From Paenibacillaceae bacterium (GTDB lineage Bacteria; Bacillota; Bacilli; Paenibacillales; Paenibacillaceae), in contig REGQ01000013.1 of NCBI GenBank assembly GCA_004134985.1, positions 62,001 through 126,000 on the forward strand: a stretch of DNA of 64,000 nt, read 5' to 3'. Shown here one piece after another: positions 43,787 to 51,581 of the stretch (position 1 is its first letter; the number at the start of each line of letters is the position of its first letter). The translations under genes were made by a program, and so were the position numbers. Below the pieces are notes generated by a model, which did no database searches, was not told the origin of the DNA, and saw nothing but the letters and a program-made list of their open reading frames with translations.

Positions 43787-45679
43787 ATGGCACAAATCAA
43801 GCTGCTCCCGGAGGATGTGTATTTATTTCATGAAGGAAACTTGACACAAAGCTATCGAATGCTGGGAGCGCAGCCAGCGGTGCATGAAGGCACAGCAGGT
43901 GTGCGGTTTACGGTATGGGCCCCACATGCGAAAGCGGTCGGGCTGGCTGCGGACTTCAACGGTTGGGAGGGGGATACAGCCCAGCTTATGCGGTACGGCA
44001 GCTCAGGCTTATGGACGATTTTTGTAGAAGGACTGCCTGAGGGAACGACGTATAAATACGAGATTGTCACGGCAAGAGGAGAGAAGCTGCTTAAGGCGGA
44101 CCCCTGCGCCTTCCAGGCCGAGGTCAGGCCGCAGACAGCTTCGGTCGTACGGTTCCTTGACGGCTACCGCTGGCGGGACCGCAAGTGGATTCGCGGGCGG
44201 AAACCGCCCTACGAACGCCCGGTCAATATCTATGAGGTCAATCTGGTAAGCTGGCGCAAGCGGGAGGACGGATCACTGTACACCTATCGCGAGTTGGCGG
44301 GCGAATTGCTGGATTACGTCGTGGAGATGGGCTACACCCATCTGGAGCTGATGCCGCTGACGGAGTATCCGTATGATCTGTCCTGGGGATATCAGGCGAC
44401 AGGCTATTTTGCAGCGACAAGCCGCTTTGGAGCACCTCATGATCTGATGTATTTCGTCGATGAGTGCCATCGCCGCGGCATCGGGGTCATACTCGACTGG
44501 GTGCCGGCTCATTTCGCGAAGGATGCACATGGCCTGCGCCAGTTTGACGGCTACCCGCTGTACGAGCATGATGATCCGCTGATCGCCGAGAAGCCGGGCT
44601 GGGGCACGCTCGGGTTCGATTACAGCAAGCCGGAAGTCCGCTCTTTCCTTATATCAAGCGCGCTGTTCTGGCTCGACGTCTTCCATATGGACGGCCTGCG
44701 CGTCGATGCGGTAACGAGCATGCTGCTGCGCGATTTCGAGAAGCGGGAGTGGCGGCCGAATGCGCAAGGCGGGCGGGAAGATCCCGATGCGGTGCGGTTT
44801 TTGCAGGAGTTGAATGAGGCGGTATTCCGCCAGTTCCCACATGCTCTGATGATGGCCGAGGAGTCAAGCGCCTGGCCGGGCGTCACAGCGCCTACCGACC
44901 GCGGCGGGCTCGGCTTTAATTACAAGTGGAACATGGGCTGGATGAATGATACGCTGAAATACTTTGAACTGGACCCGATCGTCCGCGCGTCCAACCAGGC
45001 CTTGCTGACTTTCCCTGTCGCTTATGCGTACGAGGAAAACTTTGCACTGCCGCTGTCCCATGACGAGGTTGTGCACGGCAAGAAATCATTGCTCGGCAAG
45101 ATGCCCGGCAGCTACGAGCAGCAGTTTGCCGGCTTGCGCACGCTGCTCGGATACTGGATGTCGTTCCCGGGGAAAAAGCTGCTGTTCATGGGCGGGGAAT
45201 TCGGTCAATTCGCGGAATGGAAAGACAAGGAGCAGCTTGACTGGCTGCTGCTCGATTATGAGATGCACCAGAAGATGCAGCACTATACCCGCACCATAAA
45301 CCAACTCTACAAGCAGGAAAAGGCGTTGTGGCAGTTTGATCATCTCCCGGCAGGCTACAGTTGGATCGATCACAGGGATCATGTCCAGAATGTGATCGTA
45401 TATATGCGGATGGGACGCAGCCGCGGGGAACGGGTAATTGTGATAGGCAACATGTCTCCAGTGGAGCGGGGGGATTACCGGATCGGCGTCCCTTCTGCAG
45501 GTGAATATGCCATCCTGCTCAATAGCGACGACAGGTCGTTTGGCGGTACGGGCAGCCTGGCCGACCATGCGATCACCGCCGAGAAGGTGCCTTGGCATGG
45601 CTATAAGCACAGTATTGTGCTGCAGTTGCCCCCGCTCAGTGTACTTTGGTTGAAGCGCAAAATCGCCAAACGGAAGTGA
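43787..45679 (+). CDS. glgB: 1,4-alpha-glucan branching enzyme
   Basis: 630 residues. N-terminal CBM48 (VRFTVWAPHAKAVGLAADFNGW), then a GH13 barrel: YEVNLVSWRKRED, DWVPAHFAKD, DGLRVDAVTSM with nucleophile D307, MAEESSAWPG with acid/base E358, LSHDEVVHGKKSLL with the third carboxylate, and FMGGEFGQFAEW. It adds alpha-1,6 branches to glycogen. First gene of the glgB-glgA operon, 24 bases before glgA. Confidence 0.97.
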   Translation: MAQIKLLPEDVYLFHEGNLTQSYRMLGAQPAVHEGTAGVRFTVWAPHAKAVGLAADFNGWEGDTAQLMRYGSSGLWTIFVEGLPEGTTYKYEIVTARGEKLLKADPCAFQAEVRPQTASVVRFLDGYRWRDRKWIRGRKPPYERPVNIYEVNLVSWRKREDGSLYTYRELAGELLDYVVEMGYTHLELMPLTEYPYDLSWGYQATGYFAATSRFGAPHDLMYFVDECHRRGIGVILDWVPAHFAKDAHGLRQFDGYPLYEHDDPLIAEKPGWGTLGFDYSKPEVRSFLISSALFWLDVFHMDGLRVDAVTSMLLRDFEKREWRPNAQGGREDPDAVRFLQELNEAVFRQFPHALMMAEESSAWPGVTAPTDRGGLGFNYKWNMGWMNDTLKYFELDPIVRASNQALLTFPVAYAYEENFALPLSHDEVVHGKKSLLGKMPGSYEQQFAGLRTLLGYWMSFPGKKLLFMGGEFGQFAEWKDKEQLDWLLLDYEMHQKMQHYTRTINQLYKQEKALWQFDHLPAGYSWIDHRDHVQNVIVYMRMGRSRGERVIVIGNMSPVERGDYRIGVPSAGEYAILLNSDDRSFGGTGSLADHAITAEKVPWHGYKHSIVLQLPPLSVLWLKRKIAKRK

Positions 45680-45702
45680 AGACGAGAAGGGAGAGGGATC
45701 AA

Positions 45703-47172
45703 GTGAATCTGTTATTTGCCGCTGCTGAAGGCAGTCCGTTTTTGAAAACGGGAGGATTGGCGGACGTCATTGGCGCTTTGCCAAAGGCGCTGCGCAAATC
45801 GGGTGTCGATGTGAGAGTGGTAATGCCCAAGTATAAAGGGATTCCCGAGCGTTATGTTCAAGCGATGCGTTTTGTGGCGCATATCGATGTGCCGGTAGGC
45901 TGGCGCTCGTCGTACTGCGGAATATTTGAGCTGGTGCATGACGGCGTGCCATTTTATTTTATCGACAATGAATATTACTTTGCGCGGGACGGCGCCTACG
46001 GCCATTATGATGATGGCGAGCGGTTTGCTTTTTTTAATCGTGCGCTGCTTGCTATTCTGCCCTCAATCGGATTTCGTCCTGACGTCATTCATAGCCATGA
46101 CTGGCACACCGGCATGGTGGCGCCTGTGCTTGACAAGCATTTTCGGCATGATCTCTTTTATCGCGATATTCGTACGGTCTTTACAATTCACAACTTGCAG
46201 TATCAAGGCGTATACGGTTATGAGGTGCTGGGTGAGCTGCTTGGCTTGGATGAAGGGTATTATCACCCGGATCGGCTGGAGTTTAAAGGCGGTGTCAGCT
46301 TCATGAAAGGAGGCATCGTCTACTCCGACCGCGTCACGACCGTCAGCCAAACGTATGCAGATGAAATCCGCACTCCGCATTACGGGGAAGGGCTCGATGG
46401 CGCGCTGCGCTGGCTGGGCGGGCGGCTGACCGGCATTGTCAACGGTATTGACGAGAAATCCTATAATCCGGCTGCCGATGCCAGCCTGTTCAAGAAGTAC
46501 CGTTCAAGTGTAAACGGGAAAAAGGCCAACAAGCAGGCGCTGCAGCGGGCGCTCGGGCTTAAGGAGGACGCAGGGCAGCCGCTTGTAGGGATGGTGACAC
46601 GGCTAACCGCCCAGAAGGGGCTTGATCTTGTTTCCCATGTGCTGCACGAACTGCTGGAAGAAAATGAAGTGCAATTTGTTATTTTGGGCAGCGGCGACCC
46701 GCATTATGAAGGTTTTTTCCTGGATTTGGCGCGGCGATATCCAGAGAAGCTGGCGGTGCAAGTAAAGTTCGACGAGCAATTGGCAAGGCAGATCTACGGC
46801 TCGTCCGATCTGTTCCTGATGTCGTCGCAATTCGAGCCGTGCGGACTCAGCCAACTGCTGGCGCTGCGCTACGGCAGCATACCGATTGTGCGCAGAACCG
46901 GCGGACTGAACGATACCGTTCATGCCTATGACGAAACGAGCGGGGAAGGCAACGGGTTCGTTTTCAACAACTACAACGCGCACGAAATGCTGGATGCGAT
47001 TCGTCTGGGCCTCTCTTATTATGACCAGCCGGAACATTGGAAGAAGCTTGTGAAGCAGGCCATGAGCGGGGACTACAGCTGGAATGCGTCAGCGCAGCGC
47101 TATCTGCAGCTGTATCAGGAGCTGCTGGGCCAGGAAGCTGCTGCCGCGGAAGCAGCAGCGGCGCAGGGCTAG
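45703..47172 (+). CDS. glgA: Glycogen synthase
   Basis: 489 residues from GTG 45703 (GGGAGAGGG upstream), which gives the family N-terminus NLLFAAAEGSPFLKTGGLADV; KTGGL binds ADP-glucose. Other marks: FFNRALLAI, HSHDWHTGMV, VFTIHNLQYQGVY, VTRLTAQKGLDLV and QFEPCGLSQLLALRYG. GT5 enzyme extending alpha-1,4 chains from ADP-glucose. The last 15 residues are Ala/Glu-rich. Confidence 0.97.
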   Translation: MNLLFAAAEGSPFLKTGGLADVIGALPKALRKSGVDVRVVMPKYKGIPERYVQAMRFVAHIDVPVGWRSSYCGIFELVHDGVPFYFIDNEYYFARDGAYGHYDDGERFAFFNRALLAILPSIGFRPDVIHSHDWHTGMVAPVLDKHFRHDLFYRDIRTVFTIHNLQYQGVYGYEVLGELLGLDEGYYHPDRLEFKGGVSFMKGGIVYSDRVTTVSQTYADEIRTPHYGEGLDGALRWLGGRLTGIVNGIDEKSYNPAADASLFKKYRSSVNGKKANKQALQRALGLKEDAGQPLVGMVTRLTAQKGLDLVSHVLHELLEENEVQFVILGSGDPHYEGFFLDLARRYPEKLAVQVKFDEQLARQIYGSSDLFLMSSQFEPCGLSQLLALRYGSIPIVRRTGGLNDTVHAYDETSGEGNGFVFNNYNAHEMLDAIRLGLSYYDQPEHWKKLVKQAMSGDYSWNASAQRYLQLYQELLGQEAAAAEAAAAQG

Positions 47173-47194
47173 CTGATTATAAGGGGCAAGGCGG

Positions 47195-47237
47195 CGGACA
47201 ACACCTGCAAAGGATGATGCAGGTGTTGTCCGTTTTA
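47195..47237. terminator. Bidirectional terminator between glgA and the GH13 gene
   Basis: CGGACAACACCTGCA pairs perfectly with TGCAGGTGTTGTCCG around AAGGATGA, followed by TTTTAA on the plus strand. The next gene reads toward it. Confidence 0.9.
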
Positions 47238-47293
47238 ATTTTGAGTTGTCGTAAAAATGTTGTTTTCAAGTGCTGCTTGGGCAGCCTGGTGTG

Positions 47294-49042
47294 CTACTGT
47301 ATTTTTCGGTACAAAATGCGGTAATCGAGCGGAGGGATCGTGATGCGCAGACTGCCGTCAACCGTCTCCACAGGCTCTTCGCTCAGGGCATCGATCCAGT
47401 CATCCGTGTCCATCGGGTGAGACAAGGTGCTTTCATCGGTAGTGTTGTTCATCCATACCGTAAAATGACAATGCTGATCAAGCCGCTCATAGATAATGCG
47501 CCGATCACCCTGGTCCGCTTTCAGAAAGCGGAATTGTCCGTGTCGCAGCACGGGATTGTCAAGACGCAGACGAATGAGCAACTGGTAAAAATCAAATAAC
47601 TCACGATCCTGTTCGTCCGGATTCCAAATCATGCATTGCCGGCAATCGGGATCATCATCTCCTTGCAAACCGATCTCATCCCCATAGAAAATGCAAGGCG
47701 TGCCGATGTAAGTCATCAGAAATACAACAGAGAGCTTCAGCCTTCGCTTATCCCCGCCAACCCGAGTCAGTACGCGCGGCGTATCGTGGCTGGACAACAG
47801 GTTGAAAATAACTTCATTCGTTTGCTGCGGATAACACATGAGCAAAGCGCCCATTTCATTGGCGAAGGCAGCCCCATCCATAGCTGATTCCGTGAAGAAA
47901 CCCAGTGTTTTATCGGCAAAAGGATAATTCATTACCGAATCGAACTGGTCGCCGAGCAGCCACATCAACGAGTTGCTCCATACTTCTCCGATAATATAAG
48001 CATCGGGATTTGCACTTTTCACCTGCTTGCGAAATGCCCGCCAGAAGTGATGATCCACTTCATTAGCGACATCGAGGCGCCAGCCATCGATCCCGACCTC
48101 CTTCAGCCAAAATTCAGCGACCTCAAGCAGGTAAGTCTTCACCTCTGGATTCGCAGTGTTTAGTTTAGGCATTTGTCCGAAAAAACCAAATGTATCGTAA
48201 TTCGCCTGGCCATCGTAGAAACCGACGGGGAAGTCGTGAATATGAAACCAGTCGGTGTACTTGGACGCTTCCCCGTGGTTAAGCACATCCTGAAAAGGGG
48301 CGAACTGCTCGCTGCAATGGTTGAAAACCGCATCAAGCACAACCTTGATGCCTCGCTCATGACAAGCGTTCACAAGCTGCTTCAGCAGCGCTATATCACC
48401 GAACTGACTATCAATTTTTTTGTAATCAACGGTGTCGTATTTGTGATTGGAGGGGGAGGTGAATATCGGTGTAAAATAGATGGCATTAATGCCAAGCTCT
48501 TCGACATAATCCAGTTGATCAAGCACGCCTTGCAAATCGCCGCCAAAATGGTTTTCAGGCGTCGGAGGGCTGCCCCACTCCGCGATGTCCTCAGGATCGT
48601 TGTCCGGATCTCCATTGGCAAAGCGGTCGGGCATGATTTGATAGAAAACGGCATTGTTGGCCCAGTCGGGCGCCCTGAAAATATCGATGGGATGCAGGTA
48701 AGGAAACTCGAAGTAACCGCCAGGCGGCGCAGGCGGCTCGCTGTGGACACCGGTTTCGCACATAAATAGTGTTTCGCCGCGGGCACGCATCAGAAAGCCG
48801 TATGAAAACCGTTTGAGTGCCGGACGAATTTCTGCTCCCCAGTAGTCAAATCGCTTGTCTACCGCAATTTTCATCATTGGATAATCGGCCTGATGCGCCT
48901 GCCAGTCATACTTATCGCCGGTTACGGCAATGACCTCCTCCACATCATCCCGCTTCGTTCTTACCCGCAAGTGAATCGTTTCCCGGTCATAAGCATAAGC
49001 CCAATTGCTGCGCGGCGCATGATAGAATGCTTCAATTAACAT
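47294..49042 (-). CDS. GH13 alpha-amylase-type glucan hydrolase (neopullulanase-like)
   Basis: 582 residues, AGGGGGAA before ATG 49042. An N-terminal Ig-like domain (residues 1-125), then the barrel: VFYQIMPDRFANGDP, AIYFTPIFTSPSNHKYDTVDY, VVLDAVFNHCSEQF, GWRLDVANEVDHHF (nucleophile Asp), YIIGEVWSNSL (acid Glu) and NLLSSHDTPRVLTR (third Asp). NANDANNAVFYQ-type start and the extra N domain match the GH13_20 cyclodextrinase/neopullulanase/maltogenic amylase group. No signal peptide, so it works on cytoplasmic maltodextrins or glycogen and joins the glg cluster functionally. Converges on glgA. Confidence 0.92.
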   Translation of the reverse strand: MLIEAFYHAPRSNWAYAYDRETIHLRVRTKRDDVEEVIAVTGDKYDWQAHQADYPMMKIAVDKRFDYWGAEIRPALKRFSYGFLMRARGETLFMCETGVHSEPPAPPGGYFEFPYLHPIDIFRAPDWANNAVFYQIMPDRFANGDPDNDPEDIAEWGSPPTPENHFGGDLQGVLDQLDYVEELGINAIYFTPIFTSPSNHKYDTVDYKKIDSQFGDIALLKQLVNACHERGIKVVLDAVFNHCSEQFAPFQDVLNHGEASKYTDWFHIHDFPVGFYDGQANYDTFGFFGQMPKLNTANPEVKTYLLEVAEFWLKEVGIDGWRLDVANEVDHHFWRAFRKQVKSANPDAYIIGEVWSNSLMWLLGDQFDSVMNYPFADKTLGFFTESAMDGAAFANEMGALLMCYPQQTNEVIFNLLSSHDTPRVLTRVGGDKRRLKLSVVFLMTYIGTPCIFYGDEIGLQGDDDPDCRQCMIWNPDEQDRELFDFYQLLIRLRLDNPVLRHGQFRFLKADQGDRRIIYERLDQHCHFTVWMNNTTDESTLSHPMDTDDWIDALSEEPVETVDGSLRITIPPLDYRILYRKIQ

Positions 49043-49222
49043 GGCAATTCCCCCTGGATTTTTTTGAGATTCATTACACGACAGCGGCTGTTGTGAAACG
49101 ATGGGGACGATGGGGCAGCTATAATTTGAGTTGTTAAGTGACAGAGAATCACTAGCGTTGCATAAAAGCTAACACAAAAAAACATAGAGATAAAAGGGCT
49201 CCGTCTACGGTGGTTCCATTGC

Positions 49223-49298
49223 CATGATCCGCGATCCAAGTCATGGTCCACGATCCAAGTCATGATCCGCGATCCAAGTCATGGTCCGCGATCAAAGC
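49223..49298. repeat. 19-bp tandem repeat, four copies
   Basis: CATGATCCGCGATCCAAGT and three copies with one to four changes, exactly 19 bases apart (49223, 49242, 49261, 49280). The preceding 49043-49222 shows only AT-rich spacer DNA. Confidence 0.85.
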
Positions 49299-49310
49299 AA
49301 AGGGGGCCAT

Positions 49311-49507
49311 GTGGAATTCTAACGCTGATGAGCGGCGCTATTTAGGGAAATTCAGCCCCATAATTATTCTAAGGAAACTGAGCCACCTTATTTCTAGAAA
49401 ATCGCATGATTTTAGCCGTCCATGGGGGAATAAGCGCTGTGGCCAGCGTTAGAGTTGTAAAAGGGTGATTTGAGGCCATTTAAGCGCTGTGGCAAGCGTT
49501 AGAGCAA
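49311..49507. repeat. Dispersed 197-bp repeat, copy 2
   Basis: Second copy of the element at 34099-34296, with roughly 85% identity by eye. It keeps the inverted left unit (TTCTAACGCTGATGAGCGGCG..), the AAGGAAACTGAGCCACCTTA core and two direct right units (AATAAGCGCTGTGGCCAGCG.., TTTAAGCGCTGTGGCAAGCG..). It runs straight into the 10-bp array. Confidence 0.8.
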
Positions 49508-49792
49508 GATTTCACAAGATTTCGCAAGATCTCACAAGATCTCGCAAGATTTCACAAGATCTCGTAAGATCTTGCAATATTTCACAAGATCTCACAAGAT
49601 CTCGCAAGATTTCACAAGATTTCACAAGATTTCACAAGATCTCACAAGATCTCGCAAGATTTCACAAGATCTCGTAAGATCTCGCAAGATTTCACAAGAT
49701 CTCACAAGATTTCATAAGATTTCATAAGATCTCGCAAGATCTCACAAGATCTCGCAAGATCTCACAAGATCTCGCAAGATCTCGCAAGATCC
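49505..49792. repeat. 10-bp tandem array, about 29 units of (C/T)TC(A/G)CAAGAT
   Basis: From 49505 to 49790 the sequence repeats every 10 bases without slipping, each unit ending CAAGAT (rarely TAAGAT or CAATAT) and starting TTCA, TTCG, CTCA or CTCG. Many units contain AGATCT. The frames it opens (for example plus-strand repeats of ISQDL) are artefacts. Period 10 is almost one DNA turn. The tract to 50016 after it has no gene. Confidence 0.92.
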
Positions 49793-50016
49793 CCTGCTTG
49801 CTCACATTCGTCAGCCGCTATTTTTAGCTTTGGCGGGTTTCGCGGCAACAGGTTTCTTTATATGTGTTGAATGCCCACGAGCACCCCTAATATCTCCAAC
49901 GCCTGCGAATTCCTCGTTTGACAAGTAAACGAGCTGGGTAAAAATAACTATTAAACAACGGCACTAGTAAGTGAAAATGGCGAGACAGCATAGCAGTATG
50001 GAAAGGACGGATCAGT

Positions 50017-50778
50017 ATGTTCAAACCGATCACAGCCCTCATCCTGCTCGTTGCGTTTACGGGCGTTTCCCCCATGCACTCAGAAGAGGTTCAGAACGGC
50101 AATACACACCCGGACAAGCAGCAGTCTTCGATGGGCACACCGCCGCCAGAGCGGAGCGAACCGCACACAAACACAGGCAATCCGCGCACAGACACAGGCA
50201 ATCCGCTCCCAGAAGCGGGCACGTCGCGGTCAGAGCTGGACAGCCCACGCACAGATGCGGGCACGTCGCGGTCAGAGCTGGACGGCCCACGCTCAGAGTC
50301 AGGCAGTCAACCGCTGTCAGAACGAGGAGCTTCGCCAGCGCCCGCAATGCATACAGAGATCAGGCACGCCGATTCGCGTACACCACTGCATTCTCTAACC
50401 TTCCAAACCGTCAACGGCATTGATCTTGATGATGGGGCCGCGGCGATCAAGAAGAAGCTGGGCAAGCCGGCAGCTATTGAGGAGGATCGCTGGTTCCCGG
50501 AGCAGGAAGCGCATCATTATGACCATATCACCATCGGGTATAGCGACAGCGTGTTGTCCTATCTGTCGGTTACCGCCGAACAGGGGCCGCTTGTGGTTAT
50601 TGGCGACGACGTGCTGCCGCTGGATATGAAAGCGCTGGTCAGTGCGCTCGGCGTACCGGATTATGTTGCAGAGGACGGGCTGGTGTACGTGCAGGGCGCA
50701 CGGTGTTTGAAGCTCTTTCATGGTACAGACAGGGATGAGCTTGAATCCATTCAAGTCTATTGGCTGGACGATATTTAA
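50017..50778 (+). CDS. Secreted protein with Ser/Thr/Pro-rich repeat linker, unknown function
   Basis: 253 residues: signal peptide to about residue 22, then a 95-residue hydrophilic region coded by a 48-base direct repeat (50216 and 50262, peptide GTSRSELD twice), then a globular C-terminal domain of about 120 residues: VNGIDLDDGAAAIKKKLGKPA, HYDHITIGYSDSVLSYLSV and SALGVPDYVAEDGLVYVQGARCLKLFHG. The latter pattern resembles small exported proteins in Paenibacillus but I cannot name it. The GGACGGATC before the ATG is a moderate ribosome site. Confidence 0.75.
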   Translation: MFKPITALILLVAFTGVSPMHSEEVQNGNTHPDKQQSSMGTPPPERSEPHTNTGNPRTDTGNPLPEAGTSRSELDSPRTDAGTSRSELDGPRSESGSQPLSERGASPAPAMHTEIRHADSRTPLHSLTFQTVNGIDLDDGAAAIKKKLGKPAAIEEDRWFPEQEAHHYDHITIGYSDSVLSYLSVTAEQGPLVVIGDDVLPLDMKALVSALGVPDYVAEDGLVYVQGARCLKLFHGTDRDELESIQVYWLDDI

Positions 50779-50903
50779 TTGTGCGATTGTTTCAAACGGT
50801 CATTGCTGTGGTAATCAAAACTAGCGTGAGAACAACCCAAGCTTCACCCGCTTACCCTGCATCAATCGAGTAACAAAAAAACAAACAAACGGAGGAATGC
50901 AAC

Positions 50904-51230
50904 ATGAAACCGACAGTACAAGTACTGGATTCAGAAGTGGCTGCAATTCATGCCGTCAGAGAGTTAAATCAGCGAGGGTACAGACAGGAGGACATCTTCG
51001 TGCTGACGCACAATGATGACCAGACAGATATACTGGCGGAAACGACGAATTCAAATAAAATTGGCGTCTCCGAAGAAGGTGTGTTCAATTCACTCGCGAA
51101 TATGTTTCGTTCCCAAGGCGATGAGCTTCGTTCCAAGCTGGAGTCAATTGGCTTAACCGACCGCGAAGCAGCACAGTATGAAAGGGAACTTGATCGCGGA
51201 CGTGTGCTCGTCATTGCCAAATTACACTAA
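50904..51230 (+). CDS. General stress protein 17M-like (YflT domain)
   Basis: 108 residues, GGAGG before the ATG. Matches the heat-induced stress protein YflT pattern: VQVLDSEVAAIHAVRELNQRGYRQEDIFVLTH at the start and RGRVLVIAKLH at the end, with an Ala/Glu-rich middle helix. In B. subtilis such proteins are in the general stress regulon; their biochemistry is not known. Single gene with its own terminator. Confidence 0.85.
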   Translation: MKPTVQVLDSEVAAIHAVRELNQRGYRQEDIFVLTHNDDQTDILAETTNSNKIGVSEEGVFNSLANMFRSQGDELRSKLESIGLTDREAAQYERELDRGRVLVIAKLH

Positions 51231-51353
51231 TTTATAATGAGGTGCAGCGTTTGCGCACGAAGAAATTAACGATTGCCAGCCATCGAGCCACGACAGAACT
51301 GGCAAGGAAAACGATCGCGCTGGCAAGAAATGCAATAGCATTGCCAAATAGAC

Positions 51354-51383
51354 AAGACAAGCCTTCCCTAGGGAGCTTGTCTT
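51354..51383 (+). terminator. Intrinsic terminator
   Basis: AAGACAAGC and GCTTGTCTT pair around a self-complementary CTTCCCTAGGGA loop, followed by CTATTTG. Ahead of it, 51270-51345 has four TTGCCA/TGGCAA motifs without a gene. Confidence 0.7.
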
Positions 51384-51581
51384 CTATTTGTGCATTTAAT
51401 TGATATTGTACGGGTGTGACAAGACGGCCCTGGTGAGCTATGATTAATAGACGAACAGGACTAAAGCGGCAGGCTCACAGGATAGCGTCCGACGGCTGGC
51501 TGCAGATCATCCGGGGTTACGAATGGGGATTCAAGGGTATAGGCAGGGTTATTTCTTTGCAGGGCGGGTGAGGAGCGGAAG

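Noticed and set aside
49489-49677. Plus-strand ORF of repeated ISQDL-type peptides
   Set aside because: It is an artefact of the 10-bp array and no ribosome site exists. The unit is not a multiple of three in a way that suggests coding.
49505-49792. CRISPR array
   Set aside because: Units are 10 bases without spacers, and no cas gene is near.
51242-51403. Short ORF with ARKTIALARNAIALP peptide after the YflT-like gene
   Set aside because: GTG start with a weak ribosome site, low complexity and an internal terminator hairpin; it looks like spacer DNA.
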